Source: Lathyrus oleraceus (taxonomy: Eukaryota > Streptophyta > Magnoliopsida > Fabales > Fabaceae). Taken from it: 64,000 nt of DNA. The stretch is from positions 256,408,977 to 256,472,976 of the forward strand of contig NC_066580.1 of assembly GCF_024323335.1 (NCBI RefSeq). Direction: 5' to 3'. This document shows, one piece after another, positions 12,704-23,675 of the stretch. The notes under the pieces are model-generated. The model did no database searches and was not told the DNA's origin. It was given only the letters and a program-made list of their open reading frames with translations. The translations under genes and the position numbers were made by a program. Positions within the stretch are counted from its first letter, which is position 1. Each line of letters begins with the position of its first letter.

Positions 12704-14214
12704 CATCCCAAGGATCCCCTAACAATAATGTTAAATGATATGGCTGCAGATGCATACTTCCTTCGGATGTGTCAAATCTCAGACTCAAAAGAAGTCTTCA
12801 TCTGAGCCTTCTCAAGGACAAGCTGGTCAACAATCTTCTTCCAAGCATCGGAAGGCTGAGGCATACTAGAGGAAGATGGACCCTCTAGTTCTCTCTGTCT
12901 CTTCACTACTCAGTCTTCAAGAAGTTCAATAAGTGTGTCTTTCTTCTTTGACTCATGTAGTAACTCCTCATGCTTTCGGCTCAAAGCATGGAACCGCTCT
13001 TCCCACATATCCTTCTCTTGCTCCATCTTGGCGAGTGCGTCTTCCAACTCCTCTACATCTTGGTTATGGAGAGTTTATGGCTCAACCACAACCATAGACA
13101 CATGTCTCTCACAAGCATACGACATCTTTAGTTCCAAATCTCTCTTTTTCACCCAAGTAATGTAAGCTTCCAAAGCTACACAGTTGCACGGACCAAGCTC
13201 GGATCTTCCTTTGCTATGCACATTATGTCGAGCATGTATCATCTTCTGCTTCAAATGTTAGGGATATTTACCTTCTTGATAGAAAATACCTTCTAACTGA
13301 GTGTTATTAGGTTTGTCTCTGAAGGGGAACCCAAGTTGACGACGAGTCAAAGCAGCGTTGTAGTTGATTCCTCCTTGTCTACCAATGAGAGGCACATTAG
13401 AGAATTCACCACAACTATCAATAATATCCAAACTTTTAAATGACGAATCATACCAAACAATATCATCATTAGTGAGGGACATAAGTCTCTGAGACCATCA
13501 TAGACATTGTTTGTTTTCCATAAAAGCAGGTGTCTGAGGCAAGTGTGAAATAAACCACTTGTACTGAAAAGGAACACAACACAGAATAGTTCTACCAACT
13601 TTAGAATTCCTTAGATGCAAATAGAAGTACATATCACCCAACAAAGTAGGCACATGATTCTCAATCAAGAAAATTCTAATGGCGTTAACATCAACAAAAC
13701 CGTCAATGTTAGGGAATAAAGCCAAACCATAGATGAGCAACACAAAAATGGCTTCAAAAGCATCAACACTACCAGCTTGAGCAAAGGCAGTAGCTTTCCC
13801 AATAAGGAACTCAGAATTCAACCCAAACATTCCTCCTTTCTTCACCCAATAAGCCTCAATCTCATACTTCTTCAGATGAAAAGCTTCATCTATAAGATGA
13901 GATCTGGGAATCTCCTTCAATCCACTAAAAGGAACCTTGTTAAAAACAAGTATTCCCAAGAGATGGGCATACTCCTCTAACGTAGGCATAAGCTGATAAT
14001 AGGGAAAAGTAAAGCACCGGTAGAGAGGATCATAAAACTGAACCAAAGCACTCAGAAGTCCTTCAACTACATCAATAGATAATACATACAGAAGCTTCCC
14101 ATGATGTTGCTTGAAGTCCAAGGGATCTAATACAAAAGATGACAACTTCCTTAGCTCTTTCAAATCGGGACATCTGAAACTGTACTTCTTAGTGTTCCTT
14201 CGTCCATAATCCAT
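12704..14214 (-). pseudogene. Ogre A ORF1, upstream extra ORF (decayed)
   Basis: Ogre elements carry an additional ORF between the 5' LTR and gag; its function is unknown. Here ATG at 14214 starts MDYGRRNTKKYSF, followed by a domain with LVQFYDPLYRCFTFP, LMPTLEEYAHLLGI, LIDEAFHLKK and IFLIENHVPTLLGDMYFYLH. It resembles plant-mobile-domain-type sequences (inference). The C-terminal third is strongly coiled-coil (VEELEDALAKMEQEKDMWEE; LHESKKKDTLIELLED). The frame is kept for about 500 codons and interrupted only by stops near 13498, 13258, 13075, 12910 and 12780, with no clear frameshift. A homologous copy lies at 38753-39745 in Ogre C. Confidence 0.85.
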
Positions 14215-15063
14215 GGTCTGAAAATATTTGCAAATATAACCTCAGTTCCTTGAAGTTAGTTTTCGTGTGATGAATGTTATGATGCGCATGAATGCATGAA
14301 TGCAACAATCACAAATAAGGAATCACACGCAAGGCAAACAAAGGTCAAGGGATGAATCAAGTCATTATCAATATCAATCCTCCATTTTGGTTGATTATGG
14401 TTTTCACACTATCAATACCCAAGTTCCATTGATATTGACAAGACTTGATTGGATCAACCAAGAATCAAAGGGTTTGTTGCGGGTCACGAGCATCGAGTCA
14501 GGTTAAGAACCATCCCAAAGGAGTGTACTAAGGATAAAAACCCATAGATCATGTTCTAAAAAGTTCCCAGAGTCTTAATTCGATTTATCGAATATTATAG
14601 GTTTGGATGACTGACTCATCGACCCATAATATTCTCAAGAGAAACTCGTCTGAGTGTAGTATCGCGTAACAACTATTATCAAGTCTACACTTGAACAGTA
14701 TTCGCACTACGTCCTAAATAGGCCAAGTTGGGTTAAGTGTTCTACGGTCCTCGTCTTCTCGGACCCCAAATCAGAGAAAGTAACGCCTAACCACAAATAA
14801 CTTGTGTGACATCAATAGCTCCAAAAGGGTCTCCACTGAGTAGATGGGTCTCAAGCCAACTTGTTAAGGACTACTCCACACAATTCGCACATGACTATAC
14901 CATCTTCCTATCTTAAATGCACTCAAGTTTGGGTTAGAACTTATCTCACCACTCAGAGATCACCAAGCACAGCAAGCAGATTATATCACACAAACAAGTA
15001 TACAAACATCAAATATACAATTATATACACCTAAAAAAGTAGGCTAAACCCACTGAGAACTAC
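14215..15063 (-). other. Ogre A leader between PBS and ORF1
   Basis: About 850 bp of noncoding DNA without convincing ORFs, as expected for an Ogre 5' untranslated region. A 68-codon plus-strand ORF here (14300-14506) has no recognisable feature. Confidence 0.7.
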
Positions 15064-15081
15064 TCCCCAGCAGAGTCGCCA
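15064..15081 (-). other. Ogre A primer binding site
   Basis: Read on the minus strand the site is TGGCGACTCTGCTGGGGA, nine bases after the LTR end. This is the PBS class used by Ogre elements (tRNA-Arg primed according to the literature). The identical motif lies at 24894 in element D and a diverged copy at 40117 in Ogre C. Confidence 0.9.
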
Positions 15082-15090
15082 CTTAATTTC

Positions 15091-18000
15091 TGTAGCGGTA
15101 AATTCATGACCATTAAGCCATGGATAAACTTAACGTCAATAAAACCAGAGTCGCCACCGTGCTTTTATTATTTCTAAAGGAAAAGGGAAAAGTATGAACA
15201 AAACCCAAAAATAAGAAGTTTTCAAATCAAAACTAATAAAATGCCAGAGATTACAGGTAAGGGGGTTGGTTACACGGACGAAAGGTTTTAGCACCCAAAG
15301 TGTCCTAGGTACTCCTAGGGAGCCCTTTTTTAAGTGTGTATGTGTTTTTGGTATAAAAGATATTTGCAAGAAATAGAGTGAGGGGATGAGAAAAGAATTC
15401 ATTAATTATATTATTGTGTTTGACAAGACCTTTGGACTTGTGTCTACGTACCAACATAAAAATGAGGGATCAAAACCTTGTAATTCATGGTATCAATTTC
15501 AAAGTGAGTGGATTGCTTTTAACCAAATTTAAATTTTAAAAAGAGGTACAACGGGCCTAAAAGAGTTTGAATGAGTGTTAGTTCCTTTTGTCTTTTGAAA
15601 TTTTAAGTCAATATGGTTAAGTTCTTTTACAAGTTTGATTAAGAAGAAAGTGTAAAAAATGCAATGGCATAAGACCAAAGTTTCTAATTTGCAATAATGT
15701 CTAAGTTTAGAAATCACAAGCAAAGAAGATTTTGAAAGGGGGGAGAGATTTGAAATTTAAGAAATGGGAGGAGATGAAGAGACTAATCCTAAGAAAAAAT
15801 TTAAAAGTTATGAGGTGGAAAAATCTGAACAATGGGATGCAATCCAATAGACAAGAATGTCATATAGAAACCCACTTTTCTTTTGGACTCTAAATCAAGA
15901 AATATCAATAAGAAAGTAGCAAGATGAAGATCAAGGCATCAAATAAAGATAGCCACATCCAAGCAAGCAACTTCATAGTCTTCTTCTAAATCTTTCCATG
16001 TATCAGATGAACTACTCCTTGATTGGCTCAGAATAAGGCATCAGACATAGGTTCAAAGCAACATTTGCATCAATACTATATAGAAGATGAATTCAAGTGG
16101 ATCCCAATACTTACATCAGATGAAAACTCAAATCACAATAACTTTGTTTTAGAAATGTTGGCATTGGCCAAGTCCTTTTGCATAGGGAATGTTGCCTAAT
16201 TCTAAGTCCAAAGCTCATATCAAATCTAACAGTCCACATAAACATTTTTTTAGGGTTTTTTTTGTTGTTTATTAGGTATTTTAAGGTCCTAAGACCACAA
16301 ACACAAGCAAGATACACAAACAAATATATACAATCATAATATATGGCTCAAGTGAGCAAAGTGAAAATGGCATAAACATAAACAAGTTAAATGATATGTA
16401 AAATGGCAAATGAAATGGTAAATGACTTGAATTAAAATTGCATAAAGTAAATGACTTAAAATTAAAATCAATAATAATAAAAGTGAGTCAAATGTTTGTT
16501 GATTAGATGTTAGCGAAGTTTTGCTTTTCCATTGATTAAGTCATTCTTTGGAAAACACTCAACCCTCTATTCACAAGCATGGATCCTGGAAACAAGACAT
16601 CTTACAAAGGAAGGAAAAAAGGCCAAGTTTCCATACAATACCATGAAAGGGGGGAGACTTAAATTCTTACTTACTAGAATGTTATGCCTTTGGGTCACAA
16701 TTTAGCGTTATGTTAAGCAATCGTATTTGGACTTATATAGAAGTCACAATCATCTGGGGCCGAGAAATAGAAATCTTGGTGTTCATGCATGTTAGAGATA
16801 TGGTATAATGAACCATACTCCTAAAACATATCACACACAAAAAGAAAATGGTCAAAGGATGGACCTAATCTCATCCATACTTGTATTGGTTCATCTAACA
16901 TGAAGTTATTGATGAACCAATTAGCCTTAGGATATTGAGACTTCATTGGTCAATGAAAGGGATGGGATAGAATGGGATTGAAGATGATGAGGGAGGGGAA
17001 ATGAGACAAACACAAATTGGTCATGGGAGGAATTTTATCAAATTAAAATCATTCATTTTGGGAGATGAAATGTACATTTTATCGATCCCCTAAATCCAAT
17101 GATTTTAATCCAACAAAAGTCAAATCAACCTTGACTAAGGCGCAAACACATAGTCAAACTTCACAAGTAAATAAAAATGGCTCAACATAAATTCTACACA
17201 ATTAATCAATTAAAAATGAAATTAAAAAGCATTTAAATTAAATTATATTTGATCAAAAACCTAAAACCTCTTCAAATCACCAAATAAATGGCCAAGAGAT
17301 TTATCATAGGTCAAACAAGGTCAAAGGACCTTGGACCAAAAATTTCATAATTTTTGAAAAGTCAGAAGTATTTTTAAACAATTAAAAATATGCATAAAAA
17401 CAATTAAATCATGAAAAAAATATCAAAATTAATCCAAACAATAATTTTAATTCAGAAAATAAAAGAGGATAATATTTGAAATTTTTTGGTGAAAGTCCCA
17501 TATTTTTTGGATTAAAAATGAAATTGATATGAATTAATTAAAAAGAAGGGATTAAATGAAATAATCAGAAATTCAAAAAAAGGAGAGCCATCTGATCTCC
17601 CCCATTAATTGAGGTGGCAGATCAGATGGTTCGAACCTTGCGAACATGCGTGGTAATCAATTTGGATGGATGAGATTAGAAGCTATGGACCAGATCAGAT
17701 GGTTGGAACCTTGTGAACACACCATTGGAGCCCTAGCTCTAGTCATCTTCTCCGGTGAGGACCACCGGACTGGTCCAAGCTCAACTCAAAGGAAAATGAA
17801 AAGTGAATACACTAATTTGAAGGAAAAAATGCTCAGGAGCACGAATCTGACCTCAATTTTGTCCAATTCCAAGTATATAAAAAGATACAAGGATTTGAAT
17901 TTTGAGGATCATGAATTGAGTTGCTTCGATTTGACCTCAAAGTAACTCAATCTTCTTGCCTACATTGATAGTACTTCAGACAACCAAAAATAAAAAAGAA

Positions 18001-19830
18001 TGGTGAAGAATTGAGGGAGAATCGAAGAGATGAAAAATTTGAAAATTCACCTTTGATGGAGCTTCAGATTGGCACGATCTTGCTTTCAATTATGCTTGGC
18101 CTTGCTTCAGATGCTTGATGGAAGTGAAATAGATCAAGGAAAGGGATGTACTCTTAGAGTTTCAATCTCAAAACAGATGGAGAATTGAAACTCGATTTTC
18201 AAAGAAAATCTTCAAGTTTATCCTTCAATGGTGAGGGTTTGAGGTTGCAGGTTCAAAGCTTGGGCTTGAGGTCCTCAATTATGAGCAATGAGGGTCTTAT
18301 TTATAGGCCATGAGATTGATTTTTGCACACTTCCAAATTTGTTAAATTTTGAAATTCTCCTTTGTATGGTTGCATGGGCATGTGCTAGGCCCATGAGATG
18401 ATGTGATCTGATCCATAGTTGAATGTACACCATGCTGAAATTATGTTAGAAGTCCATGCAAATGTGTGTGAAAAATGGAAGTTGAAATTATCCAAATGGT
18501 CCTCTAACTTACACCCATGCGCAAGTCCATCATACTTTGGCCAAATAAGATGATCTTGTACTTTTTGGAAAGGCGAGATCAAGGGGGACAACTTTCATGC
18601 TGAACACTTTTTCATTTGAAGGTTGGACTATGATGAATTTTGAGGTGGAAGTTTGGGAAATCAAACATATTTGAAAATTTTCCAAGTCCCAAGTCAAATG
18701 TTCACTTCTTCCACCTTGAATAACTTTTTCTATGGACTTCAAAGGAGAAACATTCCTTCATAAAAGTTATATCTCTATCAAACCTATTCAATTTGGTTAC
18801 AAATTTGACCTCATTTGGATTTGGCATGAAGGAGTTATGCATTTTAGAAGTTTAGGAAAATCACTTGTTCAATGGTATTGGCCCAAAATGACCTATAATT
18901 TTTCCTCTTGGCACATGTATTTGAAATCTGAATTTGAACTTAATGCATACATAAAAGTTAAAGTAGACATATTGAATTTGATCATGCAATTTGAATGGAT
19001 TCCATATCATAAAAAATGAGCAAGTTATGGTCTTGGGAAGTTGACCTCCAAACTAGGGTTCAGACAAAATGACCTATAATCTTTCACCATAAAAAATGAC
19101 TTTCCAAGAAAACCTAGCTCTTGAACTAAACATGAAAGTTGTTTTTAATTTCATTTTGAGTAATGTTACTCTTGGAATCATTTTCATATGACAACAATTG
19201 TAGGAGATAGGGTCTAGGGAACCCCTGTTTTGACTAGTTGACTTTCGCTGATCAACCACCATGAACCAACTTGCTAGCTTGACATTCTCTTGACTTTTGG
19301 GACTCATGGAGGGTCATATATGAATAATATGATGTAATGTTAAGTATCCCTTTAAATATTTGATCAATTGTTAAAGAAACTTGTTGAAGAAACTTGTTTA
19401 AGAAATCACACAAGATACCCAGATGAATTAGGGTTTCCAAGGCAAACAAACTCTAAACTCTTGATGATTTCTTGATCAAAATAATAAGTGAAGATCATGT
19501 GCATCCATATATGATGCTTAGAGTCAACGTGAACCATTTCTTGATTGTGCTCCTTGCATCGAGGGCCTTGAACCCTGGATATGAGCTTGATAGAGTATAG
19601 GTGAACACACACACTATCTACAAAAGCAACAAACTATACATTGACATATTTTTGGTATTTTGGTTAGTAAACAAAGAAAAATGAAGTATGATACAATCAA
19701 ATGTGCTTTGTGATCTCTCCCAATGCAAACCCAATGAATGAGGGGTAAGGACGATGCCAAGGTGTGATCCCAATGTCAATGCATATAATGAGATGGCATG
19801 AGGGATCTTAGGGTCAAAATTGGGGTCTTA
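15091..19830 (-). repeat. 5' LTR of Ogre A (about 4.74 kb)
   Basis: In element orientation the LTR begins near 19830 with TAAGACCCCAATTTTGACCC (canonical TG start altered) and ends at 15091 with ATTTACCGCTACA. It is clearly homologous to the plus-strand LTR at 33734-38752: same ends and the same GGTGGCGACT, CCTTTAGAAATA and TCCTAGG-type blocks. A minus-strand TATA box (TATAAATA, 18299-18306) sits about 1.5 kb from the LTR start, which would be U3. Short ORFs in it are chance frames. Confidence 0.9.
18299..18306 (-). promoter_or_regulatory. TATA box of Ogre A LTR
   Basis: Minus-strand CCTATAAATAAGACC, the best TATA match in the LTR, about 1.53 kb from its 5' end. A weaker match (CTTTAAATATG near 35250) lies at the equivalent distance in the Ogre B LTR, which supports the position. 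Confidence 0.5.
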
Positions 19831-21100
19831 GATTCAATATCAATTTCAAATAATAGTTCAATTAAACCAAAATTAGTGTTTTGAGGTTTTAGATTCAGAT
19901 TTTTAAAAAATAAAGGCAAAGGAAATTAATACTATAAAATAAGGGTTTGTAGGGGAAAAGGAACATGCCAGGGAAGGTGTATAATTTGTCCCTGTAACAA
20001 CTCTGAGTCACTATTGCATCAACAAATATCAATTACTACCAGTTCTCAAGGGTATTTTCTCCCAAGGCCTTGGTGAGAAACCCTTTAATCATTCAACCCT
20101 AATTTCTATGTCCATAGGAAATTATCGGTGAAATCAAGCCTTATTATATCAAGAATCCTCTAGTTCATACAGGGTATCCCAGGTCCAAGGTGATATCTAA
20201 TGCAAAGTAATCTTATGAATTATTAATGGTGGTCCAGCCTAATTGATAACCATATAACAATCTCAATTGGTCCGAAAGAGAAAGCATTAAACACATCAAA
20301 AGATTATTGTAATTATGAAAAACAATATTATTAATGCAATTGTAAACTCAAAGTCATTACAAATGTAAATTAGGGACACCCCCTAGCATTTGGGGGCTTA
20401 GCTACTCATATTATTCAAACAGATTCAAGATAAAAATTAGACATTACAAGTAATTGGATGACTTGGATCTTCAATCGCTTCCGCTCATGAAAATCTTCTG
20501 CTCTCTGAATTCCTTGATCTCTGTAATTCAAAATCGTCTGACAATTATCTGCGTTATGTTTTCTCCTTGCCAAAAAGTGTCTTTCTCCTCTCGTAGAAAC
20601 TCTCCTAAAATAGTGGAAATCCATTGGCATTGTTTAGAAATCCCCATAACATCCTTGCTGCTAAGCCCGGGTAAAAGCCCAAAAATTGGAACATTTTGCG
20701 CATAGGCTGACAAGGCCCGTGTCAGTTGACACGGGTGTACGTGTCATCTCCCTGCCTTGATCCTTATCTCCAGCTTCATCCCAGGTGGCCTGACATGGGC
20801 CGTGTCAGTTGACACAGGTGGACGTGTTAGACCCCTATCTTGGCCATCTCTTGTACTTAATTTGCCTTCATCTTGACACGGCCCGGTGACACGGGTGGCC
20901 ATGTCAGGCCTCCTATACTGAGAAATCCCCTTTCCTCGATCGTCGGAACCCTCGACTTTCTTGTATTGAGTCCGTTGGATCTTCTACTTGGACCTGGAGG
21001 GAATAAACACAGACAACCAAAGCATAAAATCTAGAAAACACGAAATAAAACTAAAAATTGATAAAATGCTTAAATAACTTATAGAAATTAAAACCGACTT
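19831..21100. other. Unassigned AT-rich DNA between Ogre A and the Ogre B 3' UTR
   Basis: No coding sequence is supported here. In the antisense direction it holds an ATGAGTAGCTAAGCCCCCAA block (about 20384-20408) of a kind seen in plant LTRs, and the GTGTCA palindromes listed separately. It may be an LTR fragment of another element. No paired copy is visible in the window, so it is left unclassified. Confidence 0.4.
20709..20912. repeat. Three diverged copies of a GTGTCA palindromic unit
   Basis: A perfect 9-bp inverted repeat, CCCGTGTCA-GT-TGACACGGG, lies near 20717-20736. Two related copies follow about 78 and 89 bp further on (GGCCGTGTCAGTTGACACAG near 20789; GACACGGCCCGGTGACACGG near 20876). 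Each is followed by a GTGT/GTCA-rich tail (GTACGTGTCA, GGACGTGTTA, GGCCATGTCA). The palindromes are seen directly; the function is unknown. Confidence 0.75.
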
Positions 21101-22866
21101 AAAAGGTGACATAATGCGCATAAAGTATTCCAGAATCCTTGGTATCTTGTCGAATTAGTGATGAAAACATAGTGAAAATGGTGACCGATCCATAATCATA
21201 TACATACTCATACATATACATGCATAAACATAGCATCAGATATTTCATTATGCATTTTTTACACATTGAGTTATTTTTCTGATCCCCTACTTTAGTGATA
21301 TCATTTCCCCATGCAGATTTGGTGTGTCTGTCCTCCTTCAATATAGAGTGTCAACCCTTTAAGCAGAAAGAATTTATCCTTTCTTCTTCCTCACTGAGTT
21401 ATTTCCTTGTGGATACTTATTATTTCTGTTTCCTCCCAGTTCGTTATCTGGATGGAACCACTCCCCTTGAGATGTATCCTCATTAGGTTGAGTCTTGTTT
21501 TATTGTTTCTTTCTAGTTCTTATCTCGATAGATCCTTTGGTCCCCCAAGAGTTGATTACTCAGTAACTGGTAATATCCTTCTTGATGTTGAGTAGTTTAC
21601 CTGTGTTAATTTACCTAGTAACTGGTAAAAGGTAATTTACTTCTTTGACTTCTCCAGTAGATTTGATTTCGTATCCCTAACAAGTTTTTCCTTAATATGT
21701 TCATCTTAACCGATGAGGGATATTCTCCATTTTTGCTCTTCTACCCAGTAACCGTTAGTTGTGAATCCTTATTTCCCAACAATTCTATCCTTGATATGTT
21801 TACCTTAACCGATAACAGATATTCTTTGAGGCGAGTTTATCCTTGATATGTTCACCTTAACCAATGACAAATATTATCTCTTTGGTCTTCTACCTAGTAA
21901 CTGGTAGTTGTAAGTCCTATTTCTTTTTCGTAGTTTATCCTTGATATGTTCACCTTAACCGGTGACAGATATTCTCTCTTTGGTCTTCTACCCAGTAAAC
22001 GGTAGTTGTAAATCCTATTTCTTTTAGGTAGTTTATCCTTGATATGTTCACCTTAACTGGTGACAGATACTCTTCCTTCTGAGTTTATCCTTGATATGTT
22101 CATCTTAACCGATGACAGATATTCTCTCTTCGGTCTTCTACCTAGTAACTGGTAGTTGTAAATACCATTTCTCCCTGACAATCTATCCTTGATATGTTCA
22201 CTTTACCGGGGACAAATATTATTCCTTTTGAGTTTATCCTTGATATGTTCATCTTAATCGGTGACAAATACTCTCTATCTTTGGTATTCTTCCTAGTGAC
22301 TGGTAGTTGTAAATCCTATTTCTTCATTTTTTGCCCAGTAGGATTTTCTTACCCAGTAACCGGTATTGAATATTCCTCATTTTCCTCAGCAAATCATCCT
22401 TGATATGTTTACCTTAACCAATAATGGATGTCCCTCTGCCCGAGTGTATTATCTTACTATCGAATAATAGGTGATAGATAATATATCTCTTTTACTCCTG
22501 TGTTGAAGTTTCTCTTCCCCAGTTAAGTTTAGATTCTTATTTCTTTATGAAATCGAATTTCCTTTTGATTTCTTAGGTATTTCAACTTCGTTCTAATTTA
22601 CGCCTTTCCCTAGTGGATGTTTCTTGTTGTGCTAGTTTTAGCCCGATACATGCAGATTCTTTTTCCTCCAGTCCGAGTCTTTCCATTGATTTATTTTCAT
22701 GGAAATCCCCTCGTGTCTCCAGCAGTTTTTAAGTCGTAGCCTGGCCCACGCATAGCTCTTATCCCCAGAGTCTTTGTCTCCTCAGTGAGTTTTCCTTATG
22801 GAATGCATTATGCTCTTGTGGATCTTTCGGTATCTCTGGATTCTTTTCCTTTGTGGCAATATATTT
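21101..22866 (+). other. 3' UTR of Ogre B (left part)
   Basis: Noncoding plus-strand sequence that continues on the far side of element D at 33579-33733 and runs into the PPT and 3' LTR of Ogre B. Its main content is the tandem repeat at 21555-22430. Small plus-strand ORFs (21295-21595, 22194-22403) run along the repeats and have no recognisable domain. Confidence 0.6.
21555..22430 (+). repeat. Ogre B 3' UTR tandem repeats with stem-loops
   Basis: About ten diverged copies of a CTTGATATGTTCACCTTAAC-type block alternate with about eight copies of a TCTACCCAGTAACTGGTAG-type block. Copy order and spacing are irregular. Each block is a short inverted repeat: TCACC-TTAACC-GGTGA and CTACC-CAGTAACT-GGTAG. 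Tandem repeats in the 3' UTR are known for Ogre-type elements; the paired base changes are discussed under findings. Confidence 0.85.
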
Positions 22867-22871
22867 CCCAC
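22867..22871. repeat. Target site duplication CCCAC, left copy (element D)
   Basis: CCCAC immediately precedes the 5' LTR and is repeated at 33574-33578 directly after the 3' LTR. This is a perfect 5-bp duplication, the size expected for Ty3/gypsy integration. Confidence 0.95.
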
Positions 22872-23009
22872 TGTCATACCCCAAAATTTGCCCATTAATA
22901 TTTCAAGACATTCTTCAAGGCATTCCAACTCATTTTTATGACACTGATCTTAAAGGAACAAAGGCCCAGCTCACGAATGGCCCAATCCAAAAAATGGCCC
23001 AAACTGGCC

Positions 23010-23120
23010 TGTTCGCTACGCGTTCGCTACGCGTTCGCTACCAGCTCGCCTAGCGAACGTTCGCTACCAGCTCGCCTAGCGAACGTTCGCTACACGTTCG
23101 CTACCAGCTTGCCTAGCAAG
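23010..23120 (+). promoter_or_regulatory. Palindromic TTCGCTA cluster upstream of the TATA box
   Basis: Six TTCGCTA motifs, several paired with TAGCGAA to give overlapping perfect inverted repeats: CGTTCGCTA(23032-23040)/TAGCGAACG(23051-23059), and ACGTTCGCTA(23057-23066)/TAGCGAACGT(23077-23086), each with a CCAGCTCGCC loop. It lies 65-175 bp upstream of the TATA box, where enhancer elements are expected. A protein-binding role is inference. Confidence 0.6.
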
Positions 23121-23183
23121 GCTGACAGACAACAAAAAATTTCGGGCTTCGTTCTGAGCCCATTAGGTCATGAAAAAGGGCAT

Positions 23184-23190
23184 TATAAAT
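23184..23190 (+). promoter_or_regulatory. TATA box of element D 5' LTR
   Basis: GGCATTATAAATACCAG. Transcription would begin about 30 bp downstream, near 23215. The same site is present in the 3' LTR near 31868. Confidence 0.7.
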
Positions 23191-23589
23191 ACCAGCACTT
23201 CAGTAATGAAAAAGGGGACGAAAGAAGGAGAGAGGAGAACTCTAGCAAGCAAACCCTAGCGCTCACAGACGGAAAACCCTAAAGGAAACCCTGAAGGAAA
23301 AGCCGGCGGCAGCAAGGTCACTTCCGCTCAATTCCATCCGATCGGCCAACTCAAGGTTACAATTCGATTACAAACAGGTTTGCATTACTATTATCGCTTT
23401 ATTTTCTTAATTTGCATGTGATACCGCTTTATGTTCTTAACTCGCATGTGATATTATAATTGAATTCATAAACATATTTGAGGTTTTGCATGTGAATTTA
23501 AGTGTGCCTGAATATTGTGAATGCTGAACCATGTAATTATGTGTTGAATGCCATAAGCCATGCCGCAAGATTGAAGTCATATTGTTCTG

Positions 23590-23675
23590 AAATTCAAAAC
23601 CCGCAGCCGCTCGCTAGCACATCGCTAAGCGAGCATGTAGCGAGTGTTCGCTAGGCCTTCGCTAGGCGAGGCAGA
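23590..23675 (+). repeat. Second TCGCTA-rich cluster in the LTR
   Basis: Interlaced CGCTCGCTAGC, ATCGCTAAGCGAGC, GTAGCGAGTGTTCGCTAGG and CTTCGCTAGGCGAGG motifs form several small hairpins downstream of the presumed transcription start, so they would also be part of the transcript. Present unchanged in the 3' LTR. Confidence 0.6.

Noticed and set aside
22938..23282. 114-codon ORF across the element D promoter
   Set aside because: Runs through the TTCGCTA repeats and the TATA box; it lies in the LTR and has no domain.
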